DNA from: Marsupella aquatica
Taxonomy: Eukaryota > Marchantiophyta
Length of the DNA: 64,000 nt
Reading direction: 5' to 3'
Assembly (NCBI GenBank): GCA_973895155.1
Contig: OZ316898.1
Span: forward strand, 18,786,001 to 18,850,000
Of this stretch, positions 1-11,393 are shown piece by piece. A program made the position numbers and the translations under genes. Numbering within the stretch: position 1 is the first letter of the stretch; every line of letters starts with the position of its first letter. The notes beneath the pieces were generated by a model that was not told the DNA's origin, made no database searches, and worked only from the letters and a program-made list of their open reading frames with translations.

Positions 1-1440
1 ATTTAAGGATGACCGTCCCTGCTCCAGTGACTCGCGTCCATGCCAGCCAGCAAATTTTTTCTAACATTTTCCTGGATTTTTCCTGACAGTTAGATCTCCC
101 TGGAATTAAGGATTACCGTCCCTAAACTCTGTGACTCGCGTCCAGGCCAGCCAGCGAATTCCTTGGAAAAGGGATTTGGATTGTTTCTGACCTTTAGATC
201 TCTGGAGATTTAAGGATGACCGTCCTTTCTGCGGCTGTGCCAGCTTGGAGCAGGGTAATCTGTAATGCTGCTTGAGGTATTATGGCCGTCCGATTCCCTG
301 AAAGGTCTGAAAGGGGAAAGGGGGTAACTCTTGGAAGTAATTCTGTTCAATTTTTGGGGGTGACATAGCTAAAAAGTGACTCGCGTCCAAGCCAGCCAGC
401 AAATTCCTTCTATAATTTTCGACTTTCCTGACTGTTGGATCTCCCTAGATTTAAAAATAACCATCCCTGTGACTTGAGTCCGGGCCAGCAGCCAGTAGAG
501 CCTTCTCTAATTTTCCTGGATTTATTTTTGACCATTAGATCTCCTTGGATTTAAGGCTGACCGTCCCTGTCCGTCCAAGCCAGCTTGCTTGCTGTACTGC
601 TTGGAGCAGGGTCATCGCTAAGGATGCTGGAGGTATTTAAGGCAATTCCTTGAAAGAGGCTAACTGAGTAATTTTGTTCCAATTTCCAGGCTGACATTGC
701 AAAAAGGTGACTCACGTCCAAGCCAGCCAGCAAATTCCTTCTAAAATTCTCCTAGATTTTTCCTGGCCGTTGGCTCCCCATAGATTTAAGGATAACCATC
801 CTTGCTCCAATGACTCAGGTCCAGGCCAGCTTGTTTGCAGCAAAGCTTGGAGCAGGGTGATCTGTAAGGTTGTTCGAGGTATTTATTGCCGTCGAATTCC
901 ATGAAAGGGAGTAACTCAGTAACTGGGTTATTTCTTCGATTTTTGGGAGTGACAAAGCAATAAAGTGACTCGCGTCCAGTCCAGCCAGCAGAGCCCAAGG
1001 CCAGCCAGCAGAGCCGAGGCCAGCTTGCTTGCTGCCCCGCTTTGGAGCAGGGTAATCTGTGAGGTTGTTTGAGGTATTAATGGCCGTCCGATTCCTTGAA
1101 AGGGGACAACTGAGTACCGATGGGGGTCACATACCGAAAAACAGGTTTCTTTTTCTGTCTTTTACTGCAAACGCCACTTCGTGTGAAGGGAATGATTCTA
1201 GGAATCGTGGCAATAATTTGTTTTTCTGACCATTAGATCTCCCTGGATATAGGGATACTCGCTAATCCAATGACTCAACCCTTGGCCAGCCAGGAGGGCC
1301 AGACGCCAGCTTGATTCTGCACAGCTTCGAGCAGGGTAATCTGTAAGGTTGTTTGAAGTATTGTGGCCGTCCCATTCCTTGAAAGTGGGTAACTGATTAA
1401 ATTTGCTCGATTTTGAGGGTGACCTACTGAAAATTGGTCT
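1..1440. repeat. Divergent higher-order tandem repeat block
   Basis: Several short modules recur in the same order. One carries GACTCGCGTCCA followed by GCCAGCCAGCAAATTCC, one carries TTAGATCTCCCTGGATTTAA, and one carries CTTGGAGCAGGGTAATCTG followed by a GGCCGTCC module. The GAGCAGGGT module occurs near 246, 602, 850, 1045 and 1329, so the spacing is irregular (about 195 to 355 bp) and the copies differ by substitutions and deletions. No open frame of note runs through it. It may be the edge of a larger array extending left of the window. The TTAGATCTCC module also appears singly elsewhere in the window, so the array may have grown from a dispersed element. Confidence 0.75.
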
Positions 1441-2177
1441 GTAACTTGGGTTTCTTTTCTATTTTCACAAAGTTATCCCTAAACACCATTTTAAGTTGCC
1501 CACAAAAATAACTTAATTTGTAAGCTGCCCCCAACTTAGCAATGATGTTAATGATGTTTAATTTTGCCCATGATATAGGCCTTTTTAATGTCCCCTTGTG
1601 TGTGAAGGAGAAGGTGCTAGGAATGTTTCTCATCCAAATTTCCTACATGAATTTTTTACCATCAGATCTCCCTGGATTTAATGATAATCCATCCAATGTA
1701 GCCAGGTAGGAAACTGGTTGATGGAAGACAAAAAAAACAGGTGGCAAATTTTTGCCACTAAAAAAATTAGGAACCTGGTCAGTCAATCTTGAGCCTGATA
1801 ACTGAAGTTGTTGGGGAAAGACAGCAAAACATGCGCACTGGGAGGAATCCAGATTGGGAGTTGAAGAACAGCTCCATGGGCTCTCTTGCCAGGAGCAGGG
1901 GTGAGGGGCAACAGTGAGGGTATGACTAGGAGGGTGAGGGTTGTGGCTGGTGCAGGCAAGGAGTCGGGACTGCGTTTGGGCTAACCTGAATTTGTTTGTT
2001 TGTTTAACTAGTACACTCCCTATAATTTGTTATCTCGGTGTATTTTGTGCGCAGGCAGAGTGTTTATGGGTCTCAGAAATGGGTTGTGGCCTTTGCTGTT
2101 CACACTTTTAGAAGATATCAAGGGATATAACAGTTGTGAGGTTTACAACCTTGACACTCTTTCTTCACCAATTATAA
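1440..2177. other. Intergenic stretch, no gene seen
   Basis: I see no supported gene. Around 1597-1690 is a copy of the dispersed module that pairs GTGAAGGAGAAGGTGCTAGG with CAGATCTCCCTGGATTTAA, followed at 1690-1775 by a region with the words GGTAGGAAACTGG and GGCAAATTTTTGCCAC. The same word order recurs, degenerate, near 4530-4780 and 53120-53310. Confidence 0.4.
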
Positions 2178-2622
2178 ACTTTGCAACACTTTTTTGTTTA
2201 ATTACTACATTGTCACTTTTTCCATTGCTGGTTAGGCAAAGCAACTCTAGTTAGTTATCAATTATCCAATGGCCGGGGTCCAATGGTCAACATCCTACCA
2301 GTTTCCATCATCACACAATTGTCACTTTCCCCCAGGTAACTTAACCTCAACACCCTGGCCTATCCTCGACCAGGGGGGATGTGGGGGTGGGGCTGGAGGG
2401 GATGGAGTGAGTTGGGGCCGGAGCAAAGTAAGAGACCCAGCCCATTGTCGAGGGTTGGAAAGCATGTTGTGGTTAGGTAGAGGACATGAATGACCACTTG
2501 ATTGTGAAACCTGGCCAGATGTTGACCATTGGATTGTTTCAAGCTAATTAGAGTTTCTTTGTTTAACTAAGTTAGAGGAAAAGGATGACAAAATAGTAAT
2601 CAAACTAAAAAAGTGGCAAAGT
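2178..2622. mobile_element. Foldback (MITE-like) element
   Basis: The two halves are imperfect reverse complements. The left arm begins ACTTTGC at 2178 and the right arm ends GCAAAGT at 2622. Paired landmarks include ATTACTA with TAGTAAT, AACTCTA with TAGAGTT, ATCCAATGG with CCATTGGAT, and TCAACATC with its complement after a small internal duplication on the left. The arms are about 180-200 bp around a G-rich centre (2371-2420). No coding capacity is seen. I could not find a convincing target-site duplication, so the exact ends are uncertain and the superfamily is unassigned. Confidence 0.6.
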
Positions 2623-3970
2623 ATGTATTTCACCCCAATCAGTTAAAATCTCAGCATTGTAACTGGTTCTAAACAATGAATGAATTATATCATATTTAGA
2701 GAACTTTTCCCTTCCTTTCTTACAGAAAATCCCAGACAAACAAGGAGGTTAGACAAGATGCTCTGATGTACTCAAACAAACACAAATCACATGTTAAATT
2801 GTACGCCTATAATACTATTACATTGTCTGGATGGGACTTTCTTTCCTTCCTTACAGGAAAAATGTTTTCATCATAAAGCTAGTCCACAACTATAATCTAC
2901 GTCACACAAACGTGGCTTCATCATTGTGTGGGGATGAGAGTCAAAGTCCCAATAATGCAGCACTACTATATGCGGTTGATTTGTGATCTTGACTAATAAG
3001 CGAGAGGGGGACCTTTTTTGCAACGTGAACATGTGTGTTGGGCAAGCGTTAAGACAATTTCAATCATGTCTACAGTAAGTTAGTAGTAAAACTTTGGAAG
3101 CACGTGTAACAACAGCACAATCATGCAACAAAGGTCTACTAGACAACTATTGGGCTGTAACAGTTTCGTTGGGATCTTCAACAAGTTTGTAAACTTAGAG
3201 TGATGCTCTCCAAATTTTTTTGAATAACTTTCATCCTCTTAGTGTTTCCTTGGGAATCGGGATTTTGACGGATTTGTCTCTTGAAACAACGTGGTGCCAA
3301 ACCAAACTTATCTATTGGGAATTTAGGCAATGATTTCTAAAGCTGTCTAAAGTAGAAAAGAGCATTGGCATGTGCTTGCAGTCCATAGTAGATGCTGAAG
3401 ACTGCTGACCCAGAGCTCGATAAATACTACTGTCGAAAGTATTTTTAAGACCTTTTCATTGCAACCATTTTGGTAAGTCTTAAATAATTGAATAATGAAG
3501 GGATTTAAGGGTCCATATTTCAGCCCAATGGAATGTTACCCAAGATTTTTGTATCTCAAATGTGTCATTTAAACACAGACTCTAGAAATCGTAGATGATA
3601 CTAGACAAAGGTTAAAACTTAAACATCTCCATGCAATTGGAAAAGGGGTTTCAAGGGCTTCAAGTAGATGGTACTCTGAGTGCACACTGGAAGTTTCTAG
3701 TTTGTGCCTAGTAACTTCTTAGAGTTTGAGGAATGTTGCCCAATGTCAAAGGTGTAAACGACCAAAAATTATTAATAAATAAAAATATAGACAAAGAACA
3801 TGAAGCGCCAAACCCAGGAGACAGGATCCCATTGTCAAAGGCAATGGCTGAATACATTGCACCCAAGGCTGCCTTTATGCAGCTGTTTGGGCTGAATTGT
3901 GTAATCTCAGATTTACTAGGTTGCCACTTTTTTAGTTTTCCATGCATGTGGTATTGAAAGGCCTGCCCAA
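2623..3970. other. Intergenic stretch, no gene seen
   Basis: AT-rich sequence with only short chance open frames. Near 3790-3840 a word cluster (CAAAGAACATGAAGCGCC then GGAGACAGGATCCC) recurs in variant form near 13216, 51515 and 52755, marking a low-copy dispersed repeat family. Confidence 0.35.
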
Positions 3971-3977
3971 TCAGCCC

Positions 3978-4016
3978 AGCCCCCCCCCCCCCCCCCACAC
4001 ACACACACCAAAAAAA
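3978..4016. repeat. Poly-C tract joined to a CA microsatellite
   Basis: A run of about 18 C is followed directly by a short (CA)n run and then a short A run. Such a tract is prone to length change and to assembly error. Confidence 0.9.
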
Positions 4017-4049
4017 GGTGGTTTGATTTTTATGTTGCCACCCTTACAG

Positions 4050-4120
4050 GCATAGCTTAGCGGTGAGAGCGATCATTCAGGTGTAAGAAGTTATGGTTTT
4101 AACCTTTGTATGGCCTCAGA
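4050..4120 (+). repeat. tRNA-like promoter module, possible SINE head
   Basis: TAGCTTAGCGGTGAGAGC at 4053 resembles a tRNA D-arm / RNA polymerase III box A. GGTTTTAACC at 4095-4104 resembles box B at roughly the right distance. A full cloverleaf acceptor stem is not evident, so a decayed tRNA or a tRNA-derived SINE is likelier than a working tRNA gene. The SINE body, if any, could run to about 4540, but I do not see a clear 3' tail. Confidence 0.35.
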
Positions 4121-4529
4121 TGTGTGTCCCTGTGTTTGCGCTATTGCTCTTCCTTGACTCAAATGCTATTCTCTCATTCCACTTTGTTATCCTTGTCTTT
4201 ACAACCCTGCATAAACCTATTTTCCACAGTGGGACCCTGACACTCCCACTCCTAGTGGCACAAGCCCGGTTCCATGGTCCCCATTTATAGATTCACATGC
4301 TCCCAATAGCAGCCTCAAACCCACTCTCATCCGTCTCATTGTCATTCACTTTACCGGTGTCAACTGGAAGGGGTCTGGCTGGCTGGCTGACATGACTGGC
4401 ATCTCTATGCGCACTCCTTTCCATCTCTTCTCATCTTTTGTCTTGCCTTCTGGCTGCTGTTGTGTCAGGTGTAGTGGGAGGACTTTTGGGTCTATCAACC
4501 TATTTCTTCCCACACTTAGCCTAATTTTA

Positions 4530-4780
4530 AAGTGAAGGGGAAGATGCTAGGAATACTCTTTATCTAATTTAATCATTAACAGTCAGATCTCCTTAGATAT
4601 AGATTTAACAATAATTTAAGTATAACCGTTAGATTCTGGCTAATGGGCTTATAGCTAGGTGAGAATCTGGCTAGTGAGGTTTATAGGTAGGTGGGAAATT
4701 GGCTATGGAAATTAAAAAACTTAGCACGACACGACAGTGTTTGAGACACAGAAGTGGAATATGGCGAAATTTGGCCACAA
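4530..4780. repeat. Copy of dispersed repeat family A
   Basis: Contains GTGAAGGGGAAGATGCTAGG, a TTTATCTAAT segment, CAGATCTCCTTAGAT, then GATTCTGGCTAATGGG and a near repeat GAATCTGGCTAGTGAGG, then GGCGAAATTTGGCCAC. The same order of words is found at 1597-1775 and 53120-53310, and an inverted-looking copy lies at 51895-52090. No coding potential is seen. It is probably a remnant of a non-coding transposon. Confidence 0.5.
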
Positions 4781-7416
4781 ATAAAGGGTGGAGTTGACAG
4801 CTTATTTTGACAACTTACTTTCTGGTTTTACAGTTTAGATCGGTTGGGAAGAGCCGCCCCCAATCCCCAAAGTGTACTTTCCCCAACTTGACCACTGGAT
4901 CAGCTGGGGACGATGATTTCAACCTCTATGCAGCTCATATGTGGACAGATTTTAGTTATAGTCAAATAATGTCAAGACAAAGTCAAGAGTTATTAGAGCT
5001 ACAAGAAGGATTTAGCTGGCATGGTTTGGAGCACATGACACGAGGTGGGCTGGCGCCTAGATAAGGGAGTTGGGTTTGGGCTGTGAAGTCATGAGGTCTT
5101 CCGGCTCGCCAGAGAAAAAATATTCTCTGATTTAATACTGGTGGACTTGCCTTGACAATTCAACTTAAATCACAGGATGATGAGTGGTATCCAGTGGTGC
5201 GAATCCCCCAATCATGGGGATACCGCTTGATTTAAGTAGGATGGAGTCAAGATTTTAGTCAAAAACGGTGGAAGGATGACCTTGTCCAAGTCTTGCATTG
5301 CTATCAAAGGTTTTGAGAAAGTACTGTATCTTGCGAGACTGGCAACTGGCACTTTGGATCCCATATGTATTTTGCTCTGCGTGCCCCTCAGGGTTTGGTG
5401 TTTTAAATGTTTTGCTTTCGAGTTCCCCAAACTAGTCAAAATATTCGCAATAAATAAACAAAAAGTGGCAGCCCCCAATTGTATTGGATTGACAACTCAG
5501 CTTTTGGCTCCCACCGAATTTTTCTTGAATATACCAGTTATAACTTGTTAAGTATCGTCACCTTGGTTTAATTTGAGCACTGAAGATAAGCGCAATTTCT
5601 ACCTTTCTATTTTTTCTGTTTTTTAATGAAAGGTGACAGTCTGCCAGGTGCAACATCTACCTTTCCCATTTCGTAACTTGTCTATTTGCCATAACTTATC
5701 AAACTCTCCCTTCACAATTTTCACTCTGAAGAAGTGTTTTTCTCATGCAATCCTGTCAGTATCACACACGAAATAATGTGGGCCACACTCTTGGAGACAC
5801 TAGTACATAATTTTCCTATTTCTATTGGCTGGTGGTTCCTATCCTATGATCTATTGCACTTGAATTTTGTTCCTCTCCTTGTGTACAAATTGAAGGAATA
5901 ACCTCCACCGGTTGCACACTGATTGTTTCTAAGGCAAGGTTTCCCTTTTGTTGCAAAAAACTGGAAGGTATAAGTTGGTACTTACAGGAAGATTCAATCA
6001 CCAAGAACAAGACTAATGAAACTGGTGTTGACTCGCATCATGACTCCCAATGTGAGCAAGACACTAAGGGAAACAATTATACATTTGCTTAAGGAGCTAG
6101 TACTGTAATGGATATTTGTTAAGTGGACTAGTTACAGTAGCTGAGTATCTGTTCTGTTTACCTTAACTTCCACGGAAGGCTCCAAAAGATTCCATCTTAG
6201 TCTCTTCAATGGCAACTCTTTTTCTGTGAGCAAAGTACATACTTGGATAATCAACACACTATACTATCCAGGTCCATTCCGACTGATAGTCTGTTTACAA
6301 ATTGTCATTTGGGTGGGAAGAAAATCTGGTTGTTGGCTGACGTACTGTTTTTGTAAAGTTTTTTGTCACCCTTCAATCGGCCAAAAACACCAGCTTCCCC
6401 GCCTCCACCCTGCCCTGGCGTCCTTGCCTTGCCATCCTTGCCCAATGTGCCTTGCCTCACCATCCATATCTCAACCTGTATGTGGCCTCTGTGCCTTGCT
6501 CTTGCTATTCGTGCAATGCGCAGGCTTTGGCTCATCACACAAAATAGACTTCCAGATTTTTCAATTTACACTGGCAGGCATAATGCTGCCTTCATGCGTA
6601 AGTGGACTCAAACATAGGGAGATAAGTGTCACCATCCAGCCTTAGACACCAGGTCAAATGTGGAACAAATAAAATAGCTGTTAAACATTCATTGGATTGA
6701 AAGGTATGTATCCAGGATGCTTTGGGTACGTTTTGCTACTAGGTTGGGATGATACCATGGACTTAACCAGGGTAGACTCCTACTTTCAAGAATCACCTTA
6801 ATAACCCCACCAGTCATGTAGGGTCTTGCTATCTTTGGATTGCCTTTCATGGTTCTCATCAAAAGAGAATACAAATATCAATTATACCCATAAGATCGAC
6901 ACGTTCCTGACAAAATTATATTCTCGCAATGTTAGAAGAGAACCTTGGTTTTTCCATCAATTGATACGCACTATCATCGTCGTAGTAAAAGTACATTTTT
7001 CCAAACTGTGTTCCCTATGTTGATGATAAGGAGCAAACATAGTGGATATGGCATTATACTTGTATCCTTTAAAAAAGGTTATCCAGATGTGGAGGTATCT
7101 AACGGTTACTCAAACTCAAAGTCCCAAACAAGGACTCTGGGTGATTGCACCGTTACTCCTTATTTGCATATTTCTCCTGGCCCTTCAGACGCGCTACCAT
7201 CCCTGTGCCTCCCCACAGCCATCAGATTTCACTGGCCCATGTGATCAAGGGCTCAAAACAAAGGTTCTTCTGAGACCTACGACTACTAAAAAATTGCATA
7301 CAAAATTATGGAATATTCAGCGAGAAAAAAGGGAAAAAAATCTCAATCTTATAGGTAATTCAAAGTCCAGAGATCTTCCTTGTCCATTCAAATTCAAATT
7401 CTTGTTATCTTGGCCA
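4781..7416. other. Intergenic stretch, no gene seen
   Basis: Only short frames without recognisable domains. The sequence is mixed AT-rich and non-repetitive to the eye. It ends at the target-site duplication of the MULE. Confidence 0.35.
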
Positions 7417-7426
7417 TCTATTTTTT
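7417..7426. repeat. Target-site duplication, left copy
   Basis: TCTATTTTTT, identical to 12773-12782. Ten base pairs is within the 8-11 bp range typical of Mutator-like elements. Confidence 0.85.
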
Positions 7427-7740
7427 GAGAGATTTGCTTGGTGGGACCTCCATGGAAAAGTGCCGACTAGACCAGACCCAGAAAGTCAAAAATTGCCCGG
7501 TGGGACCCCAAAAGGAGGTCTGAACGGGTTTCGCGTGTAAAACCCGGGCTGCACAGATTTCTGACAGCTTACGTGGACGGACCCGGTAAAATTGACGATG
7601 GGACACCCCTTCAGCCTTCCAGGTCCGTAGGGAGGGCAGTCTGGCCCAGGACTTCCCATCCAGAAAGTCGGGCCCCATTGGATCCAAAATGTTAACGTTG
7701 CATTGAGAGCTGCAAGACCTTGCTCTACATTGAACCTACG
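7427..7740 (+). repeat. MULE left terminal inverted repeat
   Basis: About 310 bp, matching the complement of 12438-12772 closely for the first ~165 bp. Later matches are separated by small insertions and deletions (the right copy has extra sequence near 12545-12600). Inner landmarks shared by both copies are CATCCAGAAA, ATCCAAAATGT and CTCTACATTGAACCT. A short module with GAGCTGCAAGACGAAGCT is reiterated just inside (7700-7810). Confidence 0.9.
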
Positions 7741-8114
7741 ATGCATGCAGACGAAGCTCTGCATTGAACCTGGGAGGGGAGGATCGAGAGCTGCAAGACG
7801 AAGCTGTGTGCTCCAAGGGGACGATCGAGGAGTGGTAAAATCTGCCAGGAGAAGATCACCCAACATTGTCAAGTTTTCAGTAATTTCACCGAAGATATCA
7901 AGACGGGGCTGTGGATGCGGTGATGGCAGCTGAATGCACAGAAGCAAAGTGACAGAACGCCGAAGCATATTGCAGGGAGAGGAGTTGGTGGTGGAAGCTG
8001 CGCTGTGGGGAGAGCGTTGTCACTGCTGTTTGTTGCGCTGCGGGTTTAGGGTACGTGACATTATGCTGCCCCAATCATGCTAGGGAGAAGGGACTCAAAG
8101 GCAAACACCAGGCC

Positions 8115-8123
8115 CTATATAAC
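8115..8123 (+). promoter_or_regulatory. Candidate TATA box of the transposase gene
   Basis: CTATATAAC lies about 120 bp upstream of the ATG at 8240. A start of transcription near 8145-8150 would skip the earlier in-frame ATG at 8138, which is one reason for choosing 8240 as the start codon. Confidence 0.5.
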
Positions 8124-8239
8124 GCAATGAGTCCATTTTGAGGTGCTTAGCAGCTGCGCGGTGGGGAGAGAAGCATTACCAGAACCATCCTGTACTGAAA
8201 TTTTTCATTGCACACTCACATTGTCAACAAAAAAACACG

Positions 8240-11201
8240 ATGGAGGCAGAAGTTCTTGAAGAAAACCTAGCGCCCGATTGGATGAGAGGGGATGCTTACC
8301 CTATATATATTCCAGATGAGGAGAGACTTCCGTTGCCTCCAAGCAATGAGTTGCAGGGCCGTTTTGCAGCTTGGAATTCTGAGATTGAACAAGTCCATCC
8401 ACTATTGAAAGGAAAGTCTGTACATGAGGTGGAAGAGGAGGCTAGTCGTATGAGGCTTGGAGAATCATTCTGTAGTTTTAATGAATTCGACCGGTGCTTG
8501 GATTCATGGAGTGTGCTGCATGGGAGAGTGAGCCATAGGTTCAAGACAAAATACAAGTTCAGAGTTAGAGTTTGTCGATTTGGAGCTGCCATTAGACCTC
8601 GTTGGAGAGGAAACAACTCAAATTCTGGTCCGGATTCTTTGTTTGGAACTGCAGGTCTCCATGAAATCCTGCATGAAACTGAATTCAATAATTCAATAGG
8701 ATCCCAGAATTCTGAGATCAAAACTGTAGGTCTCCATGAAGCGGATTTCATTCATTTAGCAGGATCCCAGAATGCAAGTCCAGATTCGCAGATTGAAATT
8801 GCAGGTCTCCATGAAGTTGATTTCATTAATTTGACAGGATCCCTGGAAGATTGTGGTGACAAAGAAAATGCAGGGGAACTGCCACATAGTCCATTGCTCA
8901 TCAATTCCAGAGCACCATTACAAGAAATTCACGCCAATACAATGCACCAGTCCATGGGAACTCATAATAGCCGGAGGGAATTCGTGGCACATACTAGGGA
9001 GTGGATCCCAGCTAGTTTTCCACAGCGCCTAGCAGGAAGGGACAAGGTTCGAAGGCAATCAAAGACTGGAGCATGTGGACAGCAATGTAGGTTCTTGCCA
9101 CCACAGGATAGTGATAACACTGAACTCATGCAGCCCTGCCCATTTCGAGTTAGGTGTCAACGTGAGAAGGATGGAAAGTTTACAATCACAGTATGTGATT
9201 TGCAGCATACTTGTCCAGGATACAAGCATAAGTGGCGAGGCCCTGTCCAAAAATCTGCATGGTTGGGTGAGACGCTGGCACCTCAAGTAGTGCTAAATGT
9301 CCAAGTGCCAGTGAAGGAGATGTTAAATGGACTGAGAATGGACTACAAAAAGAGTTGCAATTACCATCAAATGTGGAGGGCTCGAGACCTTGTGCGAGAC
9401 TGGTATCTGGGTGGCCAGCGTCAAAGTTTCCTCCTAATTCCTTCATTGCTGGATAGAATGAAGGATGTTGATCCAAATTGTGTAGTTGATTGGTCTAGTG
9501 TGGAAGGCGGTCGAGTTTTTAATCGAGCATTCATATGCCCTTCTGCGACCCGCACAGCTTTGCAGTACAGTCAACCTGTGGTCTGCATTGATGCGTGCCA
9601 CACCAAGAATCGAAAGTATCCGATTCAACTCTTTGTAGCTACTGCACTTGATGGGAACTCCCAAGTAAACATTCTTTGTTATGCCATTGCCCCAGTCGAG
9701 AATACTGACAACTGGACATGGTTTTTGTCATTGCTAGAGCAGTCAATTCATGGAATAGCAGACCCTACTATTCCAGTCATTTCCGATAGACAGAAGGGCC
9801 TACAAGTAGCTGTTAAAAATGTGTTCCCAACAAAGGTTCACGGCCATTGTGCCAACCATTTGAGAGCCAACTTGAGGAAACGTCATGGCAAGGGAGCAGA
9901 ACGAATCTTTCTGGCTTGTGTGTATGCTAACACCAAGAGATGGTAAGGCTAGTGCATGCTTTGTACAATCCAATTTTATACTTTCAATTTGAAGAACTTA
10001 CAGAGATTGGCTAAGCTTATACATTGGCACTGACATGGATTGCAGGTTTGAATTGTTGCTGAACCACTTGTCAACATCGGTTACAGACGGAGCTAATGCA
10101 GTAAAGTACATCAGAGACATGGACGAGAACTTGTATGCCAGGCATGCATTCCCCTTGCCCCGTCTTGGGAAGGTTACCAGCAACCCTGTGGAGCAAGCCA
10201 ACTCAGGTTTGCTTCCCATTAGGGAGTTTGCACCTTTTAAAGTGCTAGTAGAGTTGTGGTATTATGTCCAAACTCACTACAACAACAAGGAAGCAACTGC
10301 AATTGCAAGACAAGAGACCTATAGCCAGCAAGCATTGAAGCGACACACAACCAACTTGCAATCCTTTGGACAATGGCAAGTGCTAGATGATGGACAGAGT
10401 CAAGCAAAAGTTCAGACCACAGACCAACGGGAGGAGTATCTGGTCACATTATCACCAAAGCTCTCTTGCAGTTGTGTGGAGTTACAAGAAATGCTCTGGC
10501 CATGTGAACATATAATGGCTTGGTATGACAGGGATGGTAAAGACTTCACTAAGCTTTTCCACCACTGCTGGAAGATGTCTTCTTTGCGAAAGTTGTATGA
10601 GCCAAAGGTACCTTGTTTCCTGGTTTGTGATTTGGACCCATCAGAGCACTGTCTTCCTCCTATTCCAGCAGTGAAAAAAGGCAGGCATAGGGTGGTGCGA
10701 ATTGAGAGAGGCAACAGACCATCCACAACAGAAGATCTTGCACAGGATGAGTATGTGGATGAAGAGGGGAATTTATTCCGACAATTTCCAATTCAAGAAG
10801 ACAGTCAGAGGATGGCACCCATGCAAACTGCACAAACTACAGCTAGGTCTCACCAAGTTCCCACAGTAAGGCAGACACCAACTGGAACAACTAGGATGCC
10901 TCAAGTGAATCCTCGTCAGTGCAAATGTTCTATTTGTGGTCAAGTGGGCCACAACAAGAGAACTTGTCATGTGAACAGAGCAACAACAGGAACTCCACAA
11001 ATACAAGTACCAGAAGACAATGGGGAAGCCTTGCATGACCATGCTCGACCGACTTCTCAGACAGTAAACCCATCAGGTCCATTTGCATATTCAGAAAGCT
11101 CAGACAATTCATGTGAGTCTGATAATGTGGATACGTTGAACTCAGATGAAGAACCAAGTCAAGTCAGTGACATGGATCATTTCATTAGCATTGCAAAATG
11201 A
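8240..11201 (+). CDS. MURA-type MULE transposase
   Basis: Two exons, 8240-9942 and 10046-11201, joined by a 103-bp GT-AG intron that restores one frame and splits a Trp codon (952 residues). The transposase binds the terminal repeats and cuts and pastes the element in the nucleus. Visible landmarks, numbered from this start: a cysteine-rich N-terminal stretch (about 275-335); the MULE DDE domain with Asp451 in CIDACHTK, Asp516 in VISDRQKG and Glu617 in SNPVEQANS; the CxxH signature Cys537/His540; a SWIM zinc finger (CSC at 709-711, CEH at 721-723); and a CCHC zinc knuckle (862-875, CSICGQVGHNKRTC). An earlier in-frame ATG at 8138 would add 34 residues but lies almost at the predicted transcription start. 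No stop or frameshift is seen. A domesticated FAR1/FHY3-like role is unlikely because it sits inside intact terminal repeats. Confidence 0.93.
8651..8844 (+). repeat. Three in-frame repeats within the transposase gene
   Basis: GCAGGTCTCCATGAA or a one-base variant starts each unit at 8651, 8725 and 8801, and each ends with AGGATCCC. The units encode GLHE...GSQ-type segments of about 25 residues, acidic and probably disordered, between the N-terminal region and the cysteine-rich region. Confidence 0.85.
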
Positions 11202-11393
11202 GATAGCAAGAGAAGCTATAGGAGCATTTGACCCACAAGATCTGTAGGAGAACTCATATTGCTGCCTGAGTTGCTGCAGCAAGTTAATGATTGTAACTGC
11301 AACCAAATTTTGACATCAAAATGAAATGCTCCAAATTTATTCCAAAATTGGCAAATTCAAATCACATGAGAGTTGCATTTGTGTCCGATGCCT

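Noticed and set aside
6226-6645. 139-codon plus-strand frame with hydrophobic parts
   Set aside because: Overlaps other frames of similar length in a C-rich patch. No motif, likely chance.
7486-7968. 160-codon minus-strand frame
   Set aside because: It runs through the MULE left terminal repeat, and a parallel frame exists in the right repeat (12354-12812). Both follow from the repeat sequence, not from a gene.
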